From NCBI GenBank assembly GCA_016703625.1, contig JADJBP010000001.1, positions 871,001 to 935,000 of the forward strand: a DNA stretch of 64,000 nt, written 5' to 3'. Positions 1 through 7,872 of this stretch are shown one piece after another. The notes under the pieces are model-generated. The model was not told the DNA's origin and did not search any database. It saw only the letters and a list, made by a program, of their open reading frames with translations. The DNA is from Chitinophagaceae bacterium. GTDB taxonomy: Bacteria; Bacteroidota; Bacteroidia; Chitinophagales; Chitinophagaceae. The stretch's first letter is position 1, and each line of letters opens with the position of its first letter. The translations under genes and the position numbers were made by a program.

Positions 1-561
1 CATCTAACTCTTTTTCCAGCCAGCTAAACTGTTCATCATCCAGCAAGGCAATATAACCGCCTTTGTTTTCCTGCACACTGTCTAAAAAAATAAAATGCCA
101 GTTGTTATGGGTAAAGCTGTAATACGTTTTGGGGTAACCTGTCTGTTGCAGCCACCATGCTTTACCATACCATGCATCGGTTTTACATCTTCTTTCAGTT
201 GCCAGCCCCATATATCATGATTGCCAAGACAATGCTTTACCGGCAGTTTATTTTCTGCCTGCATTATTTTATTGAACAGCTCCCATTGTGTGCTGGTATT
301 TTCTTTATTGGCCGCCAATGCATCCATGATGCTGTCGCCGCCATTAATTATAAAATCGGGTTGTTGTTTTAATTGATTGATGTGTTGCAACACTTTTTTC
401 ATTCCTGCTTCTGCAACATCCAAAGGTTTTATATGAATATCGGTGATGAATGCTGCTGTAAAAGACCTTTTCTTTTTAGGAGGTTCGGCGCTGGTTAGTT
501 TTGGTAAAGTTGCTGAAGCAGATATCAGTGAAATGTTTTGGAGAAATTTTCTGCGTTGCAT
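1..561 (-). CDS. Calcineurin-like metallophosphoesterase, partial and frameshifted
   Basis: The N-terminus MQRRKFLQ followed by a hydrophobic stretch looks like a Tat or Sec signal, so export is likely. Metallophosphoesterase motifs follow in order: DIHIKPL near residue 41 (D-x-H), GGDSIMD near 74 and GNHDIWGW near 113. The substrate cannot be read from the sequence. The reading frame breaks at the four-T run at 181-184; adding one base there restores an ORF continuing with WYGKAWWLQQTGYP and further to the window edge. The gene therefore runs off the left end and is not truly truncated. It lies 11 bp after the repaired end of pyrF on the same strand, so it is probably the last gene of that group. 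Confidence 0.8.
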
Positions 562-572
562 AAAAAAGTTTT

Positions 573-1401
573 TTATATTTTTAGATAACTCGCCATTTCT
601 GATTGATATTGATGTGCAATGGCCCTTGCTTCGGCTGCAAAATCTTCCCGCTCGCTGGCATAGATGATGGCACGGCTAACATTTACCAAAAAGTCCGCAG
701 TCATTATTCAGTCCATATTTGCTTACTTCCTTCAAACTGCCACCCTGGAATCCAACGCCCGGCACCAGTAAAAAATGGCCGGGAATAATTTTCCGGATCT
801 CTCCCAGGTCACTCGCTTTGGTTGCGCCAATCACAAACATCAGGTTATTGGTATTTCCCCAACTGCTTACTTTTTTTAAAACGGCCTCGTATAAAAATTC
901 ACTGTCCTGGTTACCATCCCCGCTAACCAGTTTCAACTGTTCAAAATCGGTACTGCCGGTATTACTGGTCAACCCTAAAACAATGGCCCATTTATGTTCA
1001 AATGCTAAAAATGGTTTAACACTATCCTCACCCATGTAGGGTGCAACTGTTATGGCATCAAAGTGCAGTGTTTCAAAAAAAGCTTTGGCATATTGTGAGG
1101 ATGTATTGCCAATATCGCCACGCTTGGCATCAGCAATGATGAATTGTTCTTTGGGGATATAGTCAACGGTTTTTTCCATGGCTTCCCAGCCCTTTTTCCC
1201 CATGGCTTCGTAAAAAGCGGTATTTATTTTATACGCCACACAAAGATCCTGTGTGGCATCTATGATCTGTTTATTGAATTCAAATACAGCATCGGGATGC
1301 GTTTGTAAATATGCAGGTATCTTATTGATATCGGTATCTAAACCAACGCAGAGGTATGATCTTTTTAATTGTATTTGCTGAATGAGTTGTTTTCTTGTCA
1401 T
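573..1401 (-). CDS. pyrF: Orotidine 5'-phosphate decarboxylase (frameshift near the C-terminus)
   Basis: Decarboxylates OMP to UMP, the last step of de novo pyrimidine synthesis. The type-2 (long) family signature DAKRGDIGNTSSQYA is present near residue 90, with CVGLDTDINKIP near the N-terminus and the phosphate-binding VPGVGFQGG near 215. As read, the protein ends early at NDCGLFGKC. Removing one base from the A run at 688-692 restores LLVNVSRAIIYASERED and a normal tail ending at 573, about 275 aa, the usual length of the family. This is the only clear one-base insertion in the window. It lies 9 bp downstream of the PaiB-like gene. Confidence 0.93.
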
Positions 1402-1410
1402 GCGGTAAAA

Positions 1411-2022
1411 TTATAATCTCTTTTTCATTTCATCAGCAATTGCGGCTGAATTTGCATCGCCTCTTTTTTCCAACTGTTCAATAATATTTATTTGAGAGGC
1501 TTTATCCCTGTTCTGGCTCATTTTGAATGTGTTTTCTATACTTTCTACCTCAATGCTGAATCCAACGATGGCTTTTACCATATGGTCGATGTAAGCTGCG
1601 GGTAATTGATCATAAGAGCTGGCTGACCCGGTGCCGGTATATTTATCAGAAACAGCTTTTACAGCATTTCGTGTACCGGCTTCATCGGTAAAAATAATTT
1701 TTCCTTTTGCCTGCACCGTCATATAATTCCAGGTAGAACCCATTTGCGGATCAGTGTACCAGGCAGCGCTTACAAAGCAATGCGGCCCGGGAAAAATTAC
1801 CAGTACGCTGTTGTTTTTTTCAAAGGCCAGGTGATGGTCTGTTTTCCGCATCAGGTGCCCTTCTAAAAATATTTTATGATCAGTTATTTTAATTGCCAAC
1901 GGGATCTGTGTGGCTACAGGAAAATTTTCTCCCATGCCGGTGATCAGGGCAAAAGGATTTTCTTTCATAAAATCAATGACCTTTTGTTCATCAGGTTCGG
2001 TGTAGTAAGGGAATTTGTACAT
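1411..2022 (-). CDS. FMN-binding PaiB-family protein
   Basis: This 203-residue protein begins MYKFPYYTEPDEQKVIDFM and carries the split-barrel flavin-binding fold typical of the PaiB / 'FMN-binding negative transcriptional regulator' family, with PHCFVSAAWYTDP and STWNYMTVQAKGK near the middle. In Bacillus the namesake represses sporulation and protease genes, but most homologues have no proven role; a flavin or haem-related reductase function is as likely here. It is upstream of pyrF on the same strand with a 9 bp gap. The upstream 120 bp hold palindromic repeats instead of a recognisable promoter. Confidence 0.82.
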   Translation of the reverse strand: MYKFPYYTEPDEQKVIDFMKENPFALITGMGENFPVATQIPLAIKITDHKIFLEGHLMRKTDHHLAFEKNNSVLVIFPGPHCFVSAAWYTDPQMGSTWNYMTVQAKGKIIFTDEAGTRNAVKAVSDKYTGTGSASSYDQLPAAYIDHMVKAIVGFSIEVESIENTFKMSQNRDKASQINIIEQLEKRGDANSAAIADEMKKRL

Positions 2023-2029
2023 ATTGTTT

Positions 2030-2156
2030 ATGGGCTAAAGCCCGGTTTTTTTTTATTTTTATCCCTGGCCTGAAGGCCAGGGCAATTCAGAAGGCCGGGG
2101 CAATTCAGGCTGGAGATTGTGTACAATAAATTTAATAGGCTTTAGCCCTTTATTTT
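2030..2156. repeat. Palindromic intergenic repeat cluster between PaiB-like gene and kmo
   Basis: The segment starts with the palindrome GGGCTAAAGCCC, followed by a T run. Next come the hairpin CCCTGGCCTGAAGGCCAGGG, two direct copies of GGCAATTCAG, and finally an inverted partial copy of the first palindrome (GGCTTTAGCCC). On the minus strand the stop codon TAA of kmo lies inside that last copy (GGGCTAAAGCC). The pattern resembles REP-like dispersed palindromes of Bacteroidota. It may act as a transcript end for kmo, but no classic terminator with a T tail is seen on that strand. Confidence 0.7.
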
Positions 2157-3491
2157 TTCCAAGATCATTTTTTCTATTTCTTCATCGGCCCACCTGTTCT
2201 CAATGCCGGGCAAAGCCATGATCTCCTGCATAATGGTTTCCTGTTTTTGTCCGTTTACCAATGCCTGGCTATACCTGATATGTGGACTGAATGTTACCTG
2301 TGCATAAGCCGGGATCCATTTATCGGGATATTTTTTGCTGAATGCCGCTTCAATTTTTTTCTGCAGTAAAAAACGGGGATCAGCAACCTTATCACGCATT
2401 TCTACAAAATTATTCAGTGCCAGGTCGCAGATGGCATCGCCGTCGGGTTTTCTTAACTGCTGGTATTCGGCCAGGATCTTTGTCCAGTTCTCATCATGTT
2501 TTCCGATCAGGCTGTTTAAAACTGAGCAGTCTTCAAAGCCACAGTTCATACCCTGCCCAAAAAAAGGAACCATGGCATGTGCTGCATCACCGATCAGCGC
2601 AAATTTATCTTCCCGTATCCAGGGAAAACATTTTACGGTTACCAGGGAAGATGTGGGGTTATTGAAAAAATCTGATTCCAGGGTTGGCATCAAAGGCAAA
2701 GCATCTGAAAAAGTCTTTTCAAAAAAAGTTTTTACTTTTTCTTTTGTATCCAGTGCGGCAAAAGAAACTTCGCCATCAAAGGGAAAGAAAAGTGTGCAGG
2801 TAAAACTGCCATCCATATTGGGCAGGGCTATCATCATGTAATTACCCCTTGGCCAGATGTGCAAAGCATGCTTCTCCAGTAAAAATGATCCGTTCTCTCC
2901 CGCAGGTATGTTTAGTTCTTTATAGCCAAAGTCGATAAAATACTGGCTGTACTGGAAACGGTCCTGTTGCAACTGGTGTGTAAGCCTGGCAGCAGAATAA
3001 GCGCCATCGCTGCCGAAAATAAGTTGGCCGTTATTTGTTGTTCGTTGCCCGGTAGCTACATGCTCAAATAGGATATCATTTTTATTCCAGTCAATGTGTT
3101 CACATTTTTGATTGAAATTAATTTCAACGCCATGCTGTTCGGCAAGGTCCATCAACTTACAATTTAGTTCGCCGCGTGAAACTGAATTAATGTACTGCCC
3201 TTCTTTGCCATAGGGCTGATACGCAGTGGTTCCATCGGCATTGTGCATATACCTGCCATGCATGGGAATACATATCTTCCGGATATCATCCATCAGCCCA
3301 ACTTCTTCCAGCGCTTTGATACCACGATCACTGAGTGCAAGGTTAATGGAGCGCCCGGCAACCATATCTGTTTTACGCATATCTGAACGCCGTTCAAAGA
3401 TTTTTACAGGATACCCGCGTTTGGATAAATAGATGGACAGCAATGAGCCAACCAGCCCGGCACCGATAATTATTGTTTGCTTCTTTTCCAT
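2142..3491 (-). CDS. kmo: Kynurenine 3-monooxygenase
   Basis: FAD-dependent hydroxylase that converts L-kynurenine to 3-hydroxykynurenine with NADPH and O2. Seen: the Rossmann dinucleotide motif GAGLVGSLLS at residues 11-20, the kynurenine-monooxygenase stretch GRSINLALSDRG near 47, and the second FAD motif GDAAHAMVPFFGQGMNCGFE near 301. Length (449 aa) fits the family. The start codon overlaps the stop of kynU by one base (TAATG), so the two are translationally coupled. It is the last gene of the leftward kynurenine operon. No frame problem is seen. Confidence 0.95.
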   Translation of the reverse strand: MEKKQTIIIGAGLVGSLLSIYLSKRGYPVKIFERRSDMRKTDMVAGRSINLALSDRGIKALEEVGLMDDIRKICIPMHGRYMHNADGTTAYQPYGKEGQYINSVSRGELNCKLMDLAEQHGVEINFNQKCEHIDWNKNDILFEHVATGQRTTNNGQLIFGSDGAYSAARLTHQLQQDRFQYSQYFIDFGYKELNIPAGENGSFLLEKHALHIWPRGNYMMIALPNMDGSFTCTLFFPFDGEVSFAALDTKEKVKTFFEKTFSDALPLMPTLESDFFNNPTSSLVTVKCFPWIREDKFALIGDAAHAMVPFFGQGMNCGFEDCSVLNSLIGKHDENWTKILAEYQQLRKPDGDAICDLALNNFVEMRDKVADPRFLLQKKIEAAFSKKYPDKWIPAYAQVTFSPHIRYSQALVNGQKQETIMQEIMALPGIENRWADEEIEKMILEKIKG

Positions 3492-4765
3492 TAATCTTTA
3501 TTTAAGATCAGTTTTACAATTTCTCCAAACTTCCAGATATCTTCAAATGTATTGTATAAGGGTACCGGTGCCACCCTGATCACATTCGGTTCCCGCCAGT
3601 CGGCCAGCACCCCGTTTTGTTTTAAGGTATCAAAGACTTCCTTACCTTTTTCCAGCATCAGCATGGATACCTGGCAACCTTTATTTTCTTTAGGGGTAAT
3701 GATCGTGATCTTTTTTTCTGCCGAACCGGCATTGATCTCTTCAATTATAAAAAATAAATAATCGCTCAGCATTTTTCCTTTGGCAATCAAATTTTCAATA
3801 CCGGCTTCTTCAAAATTATCAAGCGAAGCTTTATGGGCTGCCATGCTTAAAATGGGAGCGTTGCTCAATTGCCATCCCTCGGCTGTGGCAATGGGGTTAA
3901 AACCTTTTTCCATTTTGAAACGGGTTTCTTTATCATGTCCCCACCATCCGGCTAACCGGGGTAAAGCAGTATTGGTGATATGTCTTTGATGAATGAAAGC
4001 ACCGGCAACACCGCCCGGCCCGCTGTTCAGGTATTTATAACTGCACCAGCAGGCAAAATCAACATCCCAATCATGTAAATGCAGTTCAATATTTCCTGCA
4101 GCATGGGCCAGGTCAAACCCGCAATAAGCGCCGGCTTCATGTGCTGCTTTGGTGATCGCATCCATGTCAAATACCTGGCCGTTGTAATAATTTACGCCGC
4201 TGAAAATGACCACCGCAGTTTCATCAGCATGTTGTTTGATAGTTGACAGTATATCTTCAGTCCTGATCACGGGTTCACCATCCCGGGGTGCAACTTCAAT
4301 AATTACCCGGCCAGGATCAAGCCCATGAAATTTTGCCTGTGTTTCAAAAGCATACTGGTCAGATGGAAATGCTTTTGCTTCGCAAATGATCTTATAACGT
4401 TCTTTTGTGGGTTGATAAAAACTGGCCATCAGCAAATGCAGGTTCACGGTAAGCTGGTTCATCACCACGATCTCTTCGGGTAAAGCACCAACGATCTTTG
4501 TAAGCAGTTGTGGAAACATCTCATGGTAACTGAACCAGGGTTGCCTGGCATGAAAATGTCCTTCCACGCCAAAGCTGGCCCAGTCTTCCAGTTCATTCAG
4601 CACATAATCCTGCGTGGTTTTGGGTTGCAGGCCAAGAGAGTTGCCGGTGAAGTAGATGCATTCATTCCCGTTGATGATGGGGATATAAAATTTATCCCTG
4701 AAATGATTTAAAGCATCCTGTTCATCTAATTGTTTTGCAAAAGCGAAACTATTCTCAAATATCAT
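3491..4765 (-). CDS. kynU: Kynureninase
   Basis: PLP enzyme that cleaves 3-hydroxykynurenine (or kynurenine) to 3-hydroxyanthranilate (or anthranilate) plus alanine. The 424-aa protein carries YFTGNSLGLQP near residue 38, the PLP-contacting FDLAHAAGN near 218 and the Schiff-base lysine in CWCSYKYLNSGPGG near 240. The start is the ATG 11 bp after the ridA stop. Since kmo is directly coupled downstream and a 3-hydroxyanthranilate dioxygenase is encoded nearby, 3-hydroxykynurenine is the likely physiological substrate. Confidence 0.95.
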   Translation of the reverse strand: MIFENSFAFAKQLDEQDALNHFRDKFYIPIINGNECIYFTGNSLGLQPKTTQDYVLNELEDWASFGVEGHFHARQPWFSYHEMFPQLLTKIVGALPEEIVVMNQLTVNLHLLMASFYQPTKERYKIICEAKAFPSDQYAFETQAKFHGLDPGRVIIEVAPRDGEPVIRTEDILSTIKQHADETAVVIFSGVNYYNGQVFDMDAITKAAHEAGAYCGFDLAHAAGNIELHLHDWDVDFACWCSYKYLNSGPGGVAGAFIHQRHITNTALPRLAGWWGHDKETRFKMEKGFNPIATAEGWQLSNAPILSMAAHKASLDNFEEAGIENLIAKGKMLSDYLFFIIEEINAGSAEKKITIITPKENKGCQVSMLMLEKGKEVFDTLKQNGVLADWREPNVIRVAPVPLYNTFEDIWKFGEIVKLILNKD

Positions 4766-4776
4766 TCATGTTGTTT

Positions 4777-5180
4777 TTAATCAATCGTAGCGACCACTTT
4801 TAATTCAATGGCTATGGGTGTTGGCAAACTTTTTACTTCAACTGTAGTTCGGCAGGCCTGTACATCGGTAAAATATTCACCATAGATCTTATTGTAAACC
4901 GGGAAATCCTTTTTCATATGTGTTAAAAAAACCGTTACATCCACGATCTTATCCCAACTGCTGCCGCTTGCTTCCAGCACAGCTTTCACGTTAGCGAAAC
5001 ATTGGTGACATTCAGCCTCAATATCATACTTAACAATATTTCCTTCAGCATCCTGTTCCAATCCAGGGATGGAATTGTCTTTTGCGCTCCTGCTGCCAAT
5101 GCCGGAAAGAAATAATAAATTCCCAACACGCCTTGCATGAGGGTAAGCCCTAATGGTTTTGCAGCAGCATCAGTATGTAT
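4777..5180 (-). CDS. RidA-family 2-aminomuconate deaminase (frameshifted, fused to upstream ORF)
   Basis: Probably deaminates 2-aminomuconate to 4-oxalocrotonate after the semialdehyde dehydrogenase step. The readable part contains the RidA features VLEASGSSWDKIVDVTVFLT and RTTVEVKSLPTPIAIELKVV, and the context (between ALDH and kynU) matches AmnD-type RidA proteins better than housekeeping RidA. One G is missing in the three-C run at 5148-5150. With it restored the N-terminal part reads TDAAAKPLGAYPHARRVGN and LLFLSGIGSRSAKDNSIPG. No ATG, GTG or TTG start lies between the four-helix-bundle gene and this segment. After repair the reading frame is continuous with that gene from 5627 to 4777 (852 bp, 283 aa). 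Either a fusion protein is made or the native start was lost. Confidence 0.8.
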
Positions 5181-5181
5181 A

Positions 5182-5627
5182 GTTTCGTTTCTCGTTTCTC
5201 GATTGTTCGTTTCTCGTTTCTCGTTTGTTGAGACTCTGTTCTGAAATTTAGTCCCTGTTTTTTCAGATGTATTCAAATATTTAATTAATGCGCCAATCTT
5301 TTTACCTGTTTTGTCTGCCAATTCGTTAAGCTCTTCAAAAATTTCCTTTGAAAAGTGATTTCTGTTTACACATCTTATTATTTGTGATTGAAGTTCGGAT
5401 GCCGAGGCCCTGGCAATACTTAAAAATTGAATGAATTCCAATCTTCCCGCTCTGCCAAATCCTTCAGCTATATTGTCAGGAATTGAACCTGCTGATTTAT
5501 TTATCTGGTCTTTTAATGCATAGTCTCTGGAGAGGGTACCGCTACTCAGTTGTTCAAATATCTTTTTCTCCAGTTCATTTGCCAACTGCCATACTTCCAG
5601 ATCAGTAAATTTTTTTATTGTTGCCAT
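5182..5627 (-). CDS. Four-helix-bundle protein (S23 / 23S rRNA intervening-sequence family)
   Basis: Residues 1-130 begin MATIKKFTDLEVWQLANELE and contain the hallmarks of the S23 family: ALKDQINKSAGSIPDNIAEG, a G-R-x-x-x-x-E-F-x-x-F-L-x-I-A-R-A-S-A-x-E-L-Q stretch, and a C-terminal ALIKYLNTSEKTGTKFQNR. Relatives are encoded inside intervening sequences of some 23S rRNAs and at many unrelated loci; a function is not established. The tail NEKRETNNRETRNET is simply the translation of the adjoining repeat arm, and there is no stop before the RidA segment. The gene interrupts a metabolic operon to which it has no visible relation. The end given is the boundary with the repeat arm. Confidence 0.82.
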
Positions 5628-5692
5628 AAATTAGTAAATCATAAATTTAAAAAAACGAGAAACAACAAAACGTATAACGAGAAACCAGAAAC
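5182..5692 (-). mobile_element. IVS-like element: S23 gene between inverted GTTTCTCG arms
   Basis: On the plus strand 5182-5231 holds five tandem copies of GTTTCTCG-like units. 5651-5692 holds the inverted unit (AACGAGAAAC) about three times, with some decay. Between the arms sits only the S23 gene. The arms could pair in RNA or DNA into a long imperfect stem with the gene in the loop, the same design as 23S rRNA intervening sequences. The element ends 8 bp after the ALDH stop and directly abuts the RidA coding segment. No target duplication or transposase gene is seen. Confidence 0.6.
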
Positions 5693-5699
5693 GGTGTTT

Positions 5700-7155
5700 T
5701 TAATATTGTATACAAACATTTTTCGCTTCTGTAAAAAAACGCAATGCTTCCCATCCGCCTTCTCTTCCTACACCGCTGTTCTTCATACCGCCAAACGGTG
5801 TACGCAGGTCCCTCACCAGCCAACAGTTCACCCAAACAATACCACATTCAATTTTTGCTGCCATGCGGTTTGCTTTGCTGATATCCTGTGTCCAGATGGT
5901 AGCAGCCAGGCCATAATTTGTTGCATTGGCCAACGCGATCGCTTCTTCTTCTGTGTCAAAAGGCTGTATGGTAACTACCGGGCCAAAAATTTCTTCCTGG
6001 TTGGTTTTGCAGTTTTGATCCAGGCCTTCAATGATGGTGGGTTCTACAAAATAACCACCTGCACACCTGCCGGTTAACTGTACTGCATGCCCACCACATA
6101 AAACAGTTCCGCCTTCATCTTTGGCAACAGCTATACAATTCATTATTTTTTCAAAATGTACTTTGCTTACAAGGGCGCCCTGTTTTGAGTTTTCATCAAG
6201 CGGGTCACCAACGGTTAGTTTTTTTGCAATGGGAATAAAATGTTTTTTAAAATTTTCATACGCTGTTCTTTCCAGCAATATCCTGCTTCCACATAAACAT
6301 ATTTGTCCCTGGTTACCGAATGAAGACCTTATCGTTTCTGTGAGCATTTTTTCCCAGTTACAATCATTAAAAATAATGTTGGGGTTTTTACCGCCCAGTT
6401 CCAGGGATAATTTTTTAAACATAGGGGCAGCAATGCCGGCTATGCGTTCGCCTGCTTTTGTACTGCCGGTAAAAGAAATTGCTTTTATGTCGGGGTGTTT
6501 TACAATGGCCTCGCCGCAATGTTGTCCTACGCCATGTATAATATTCAGTACCCCATCCGGCAAACCGGCTTCCTTACATATTTTTCCCAGCAGGAATGCT
6601 GTAACAGGGGTTATTTCAGATGGTTTTGCAATTACACAATTGCCGGCGGCCAATGCCGGTGCAATTTTCCAGGTGAATAAATACAAAGGCAGGTTCCAGG
6701 GAGAGATGCAGCCCACAATACCGATGGGTTGCCGCAGGGTATAGTTCACTGCTTTGTCTTCCATTTGATGGCTCTCGTTTGCAAAATGCATGATGCCTGT
6801 TGCAAAAAACCTGAAGTTGGATGCGGCCCTGGGAATATCAACCACCTTCTTTAACCATAAGGGTTTGCCGTTATCATTGGTCTCTGCCAGTGCCAGCGCT
6901 TCCCCGTTTTCATCAATGAGTTCAGCAATTTTATTGAGGATGATGAATCTTTTTCAACCGGCAGAACACTCCACGCAGGGAATGCTTTTTTGCGGCTTTC
7001 ACGGCAATGTCGATGTCTTTGGCATTGCTGTCGGGGATCTGGCCGTAAACTTCACCGGTAGCCGGGTTTACATTGTCAATAAAATTACCGCTGAGCGGAC
7101 CGATAAAATTTCCGCCGATAAAATTTTCAAGGTGATATGGAATATCCAGTTGCAT
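5700..7155 (-). CDS. 2-aminomuconate 6-semialdehyde dehydrogenase (two frameshifts)
   Basis: NAD-dependent aldehyde dehydrogenase of the hydroxymuconic/aminomuconic semialdehyde group; oxidises 2-aminomuconate semialdehyde to 2-aminomuconate. Seen: ENFIGGNFIGPLSGNFIDNV at the N-terminus, the substrate/cofactor stretch CISPWNLPLYLFTWKIAPAL, glutamate in LSLELGGKNPNIIF, and the catalytic cysteine in GNQGQICLCGSRIL. The frame is lost at the T runs 6986-6991 and 6950-6954, each lacking one base; restoring both joins KKAFPAWSVLPVEKRFIILN to KIAELIDENGEALALAETN and yields 485 aa, the normal ALDH length. First gene of the leftward kynurenine operon. Confidence 0.9.
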
Positions 7156-7242
7156 ACTTAAAGGTAATTCAAATTAAAATTCTATCCGGTAATTCTCATT
7201 CCCGAAAAATTGCTGTAATTTAACCATTCTAAAATTCAGATC
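7156..7242. promoter_or_regulatory. Divergent promoter region of the kynurenine locus
   Basis: This 87-bp A/T-rich spacer separates the leftward semialdehyde dehydrogenase gene from the rightward dioxygenase gene, so it must contain both promoters. Rightward, TAATTTAA lies at about 7217-7224; leftward, TACCTTTA lies close to the ALDH start. Both resemble the Bacteroidota -7 element TAnnTTTG with one mismatch. No clear operator palindrome is visible and no regulator gene is encoded nearby. Confidence 0.45.
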
Positions 7243-7800
7243 ATGTCAATTGCAGCACCTTTTAATTTAAAAAAATGGATCGATGATAACCGCAGCCTGC
7301 TGAAACCCCCGGTAGGCAATCAATGTATTTATAAAGACGCGGAAAATTTTATAGTGATGATCGTAGGCGGCCCCAACTCCCGTAAAGATTATCATTTTAA
7401 TGAAACAGAGGAATTGTATTACCAGGTAGAAGGGGATATTGTTTTAAAGATCATTGAGAATGGTGCACCACGGGATATCCCGATCAATGAAGGGGATATT
7501 TTCCTGCTACCGCCAAGAACACCGCATTCACCACAGCGTGGCCCCGGCACGGTAGGACTGGTGATAGAAAAGGTAAGGGAAACCGAAGAGGACGGATTTT
7601 TGTGGTACTGCGAAAACTGCGGCAATAAATTGTATGAAGAGTATAAAGTGATCAATGATATTGTAACACAACTCCCGCCGGTGATGGAAGGGTTTTATGC
7701 CGATGAACATAAACGTACCTGCAGTAAATGCGGTTCGGTGATGGCGCCGCCGGTAAAAGAAGGGTTAATCCGTAAAAACGTTAATCCGTATAAACGTTAA
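7243..7800 (+). CDS. 3-hydroxyanthranilate 3,4-dioxygenase
   Basis: Fe(II) cupin dioxygenase that opens 3-hydroxyanthranilate to 2-amino-3-carboxymuconate semialdehyde (ACMS). Seen: VGGPNSRKDYHFNETEELYY with the metal His and Glu, a later PPRTPHSPQRGPG with the third metal His, and a C-terminal rubredoxin-like zinc site (CENCG and CSKCG) typical of bacterial enzymes. Length is 185 aa. The last twelve codons (GLIRKNVNPYKR) lie inside a 16-bp tandem repeat that continues past the stop, so the tail is probably repeat-derived. Followed after 72 bp by ACMS decarboxylase. Confidence 0.95.
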   Translation: MSIAAPFNLKKWIDDNRSLLKPPVGNQCIYKDAENFIVMIVGGPNSRKDYHFNETEELYYQVEGDIVLKIIENGAPRDIPINEGDIFLLPPRTPHSPQRGPGTVGLVIEKVRETEEDGFLWYCENCGNKLYEEYKVINDIVTQLPPVMEGFYADEHKRTCSKCGSVMAPPVKEGLIRKNVNPYKR

Positions 7801-7862
7801 TTCGTATTGACACGAAAACGGATTAACTAATTAACCAGTTAACGTATTAACCAATTAACTAT
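7764..7862. repeat. 16-bp phrase array GTTAATCCGTA with inverted partner
   Basis: Three units spaced exactly 16 bp begin at 7764, 7780 and 7796 (GTTAATCCGTA, GTTAATCCGTA, GTTAATTCGTA). An inverted copy ACGGATTAAC follows at 7818-7827, and a run of TTAACC/GTTAACG variants continues to 7862. The first two and a half units encode the C-terminus and stop of the dioxygenase. The inverted half can pair with the direct half to form an imperfect hairpin. Confidence 0.75.
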
Positions 7863-7872
7863 TCTATTCTCC

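Noticed and set aside
2030..2156. Small structured RNA or riboswitch before the PaiB-like gene
   Set aside because: Only simple palindromes are seen, with no known riboswitch core; the palindromes look like dispersed repeats.
5182..5692. Classical insertion sequence in the kynurenine operon
   Set aside because: No transposase, no terminal inverted repeats of the IS type and no target duplication; the S23 protein is not a transposase.
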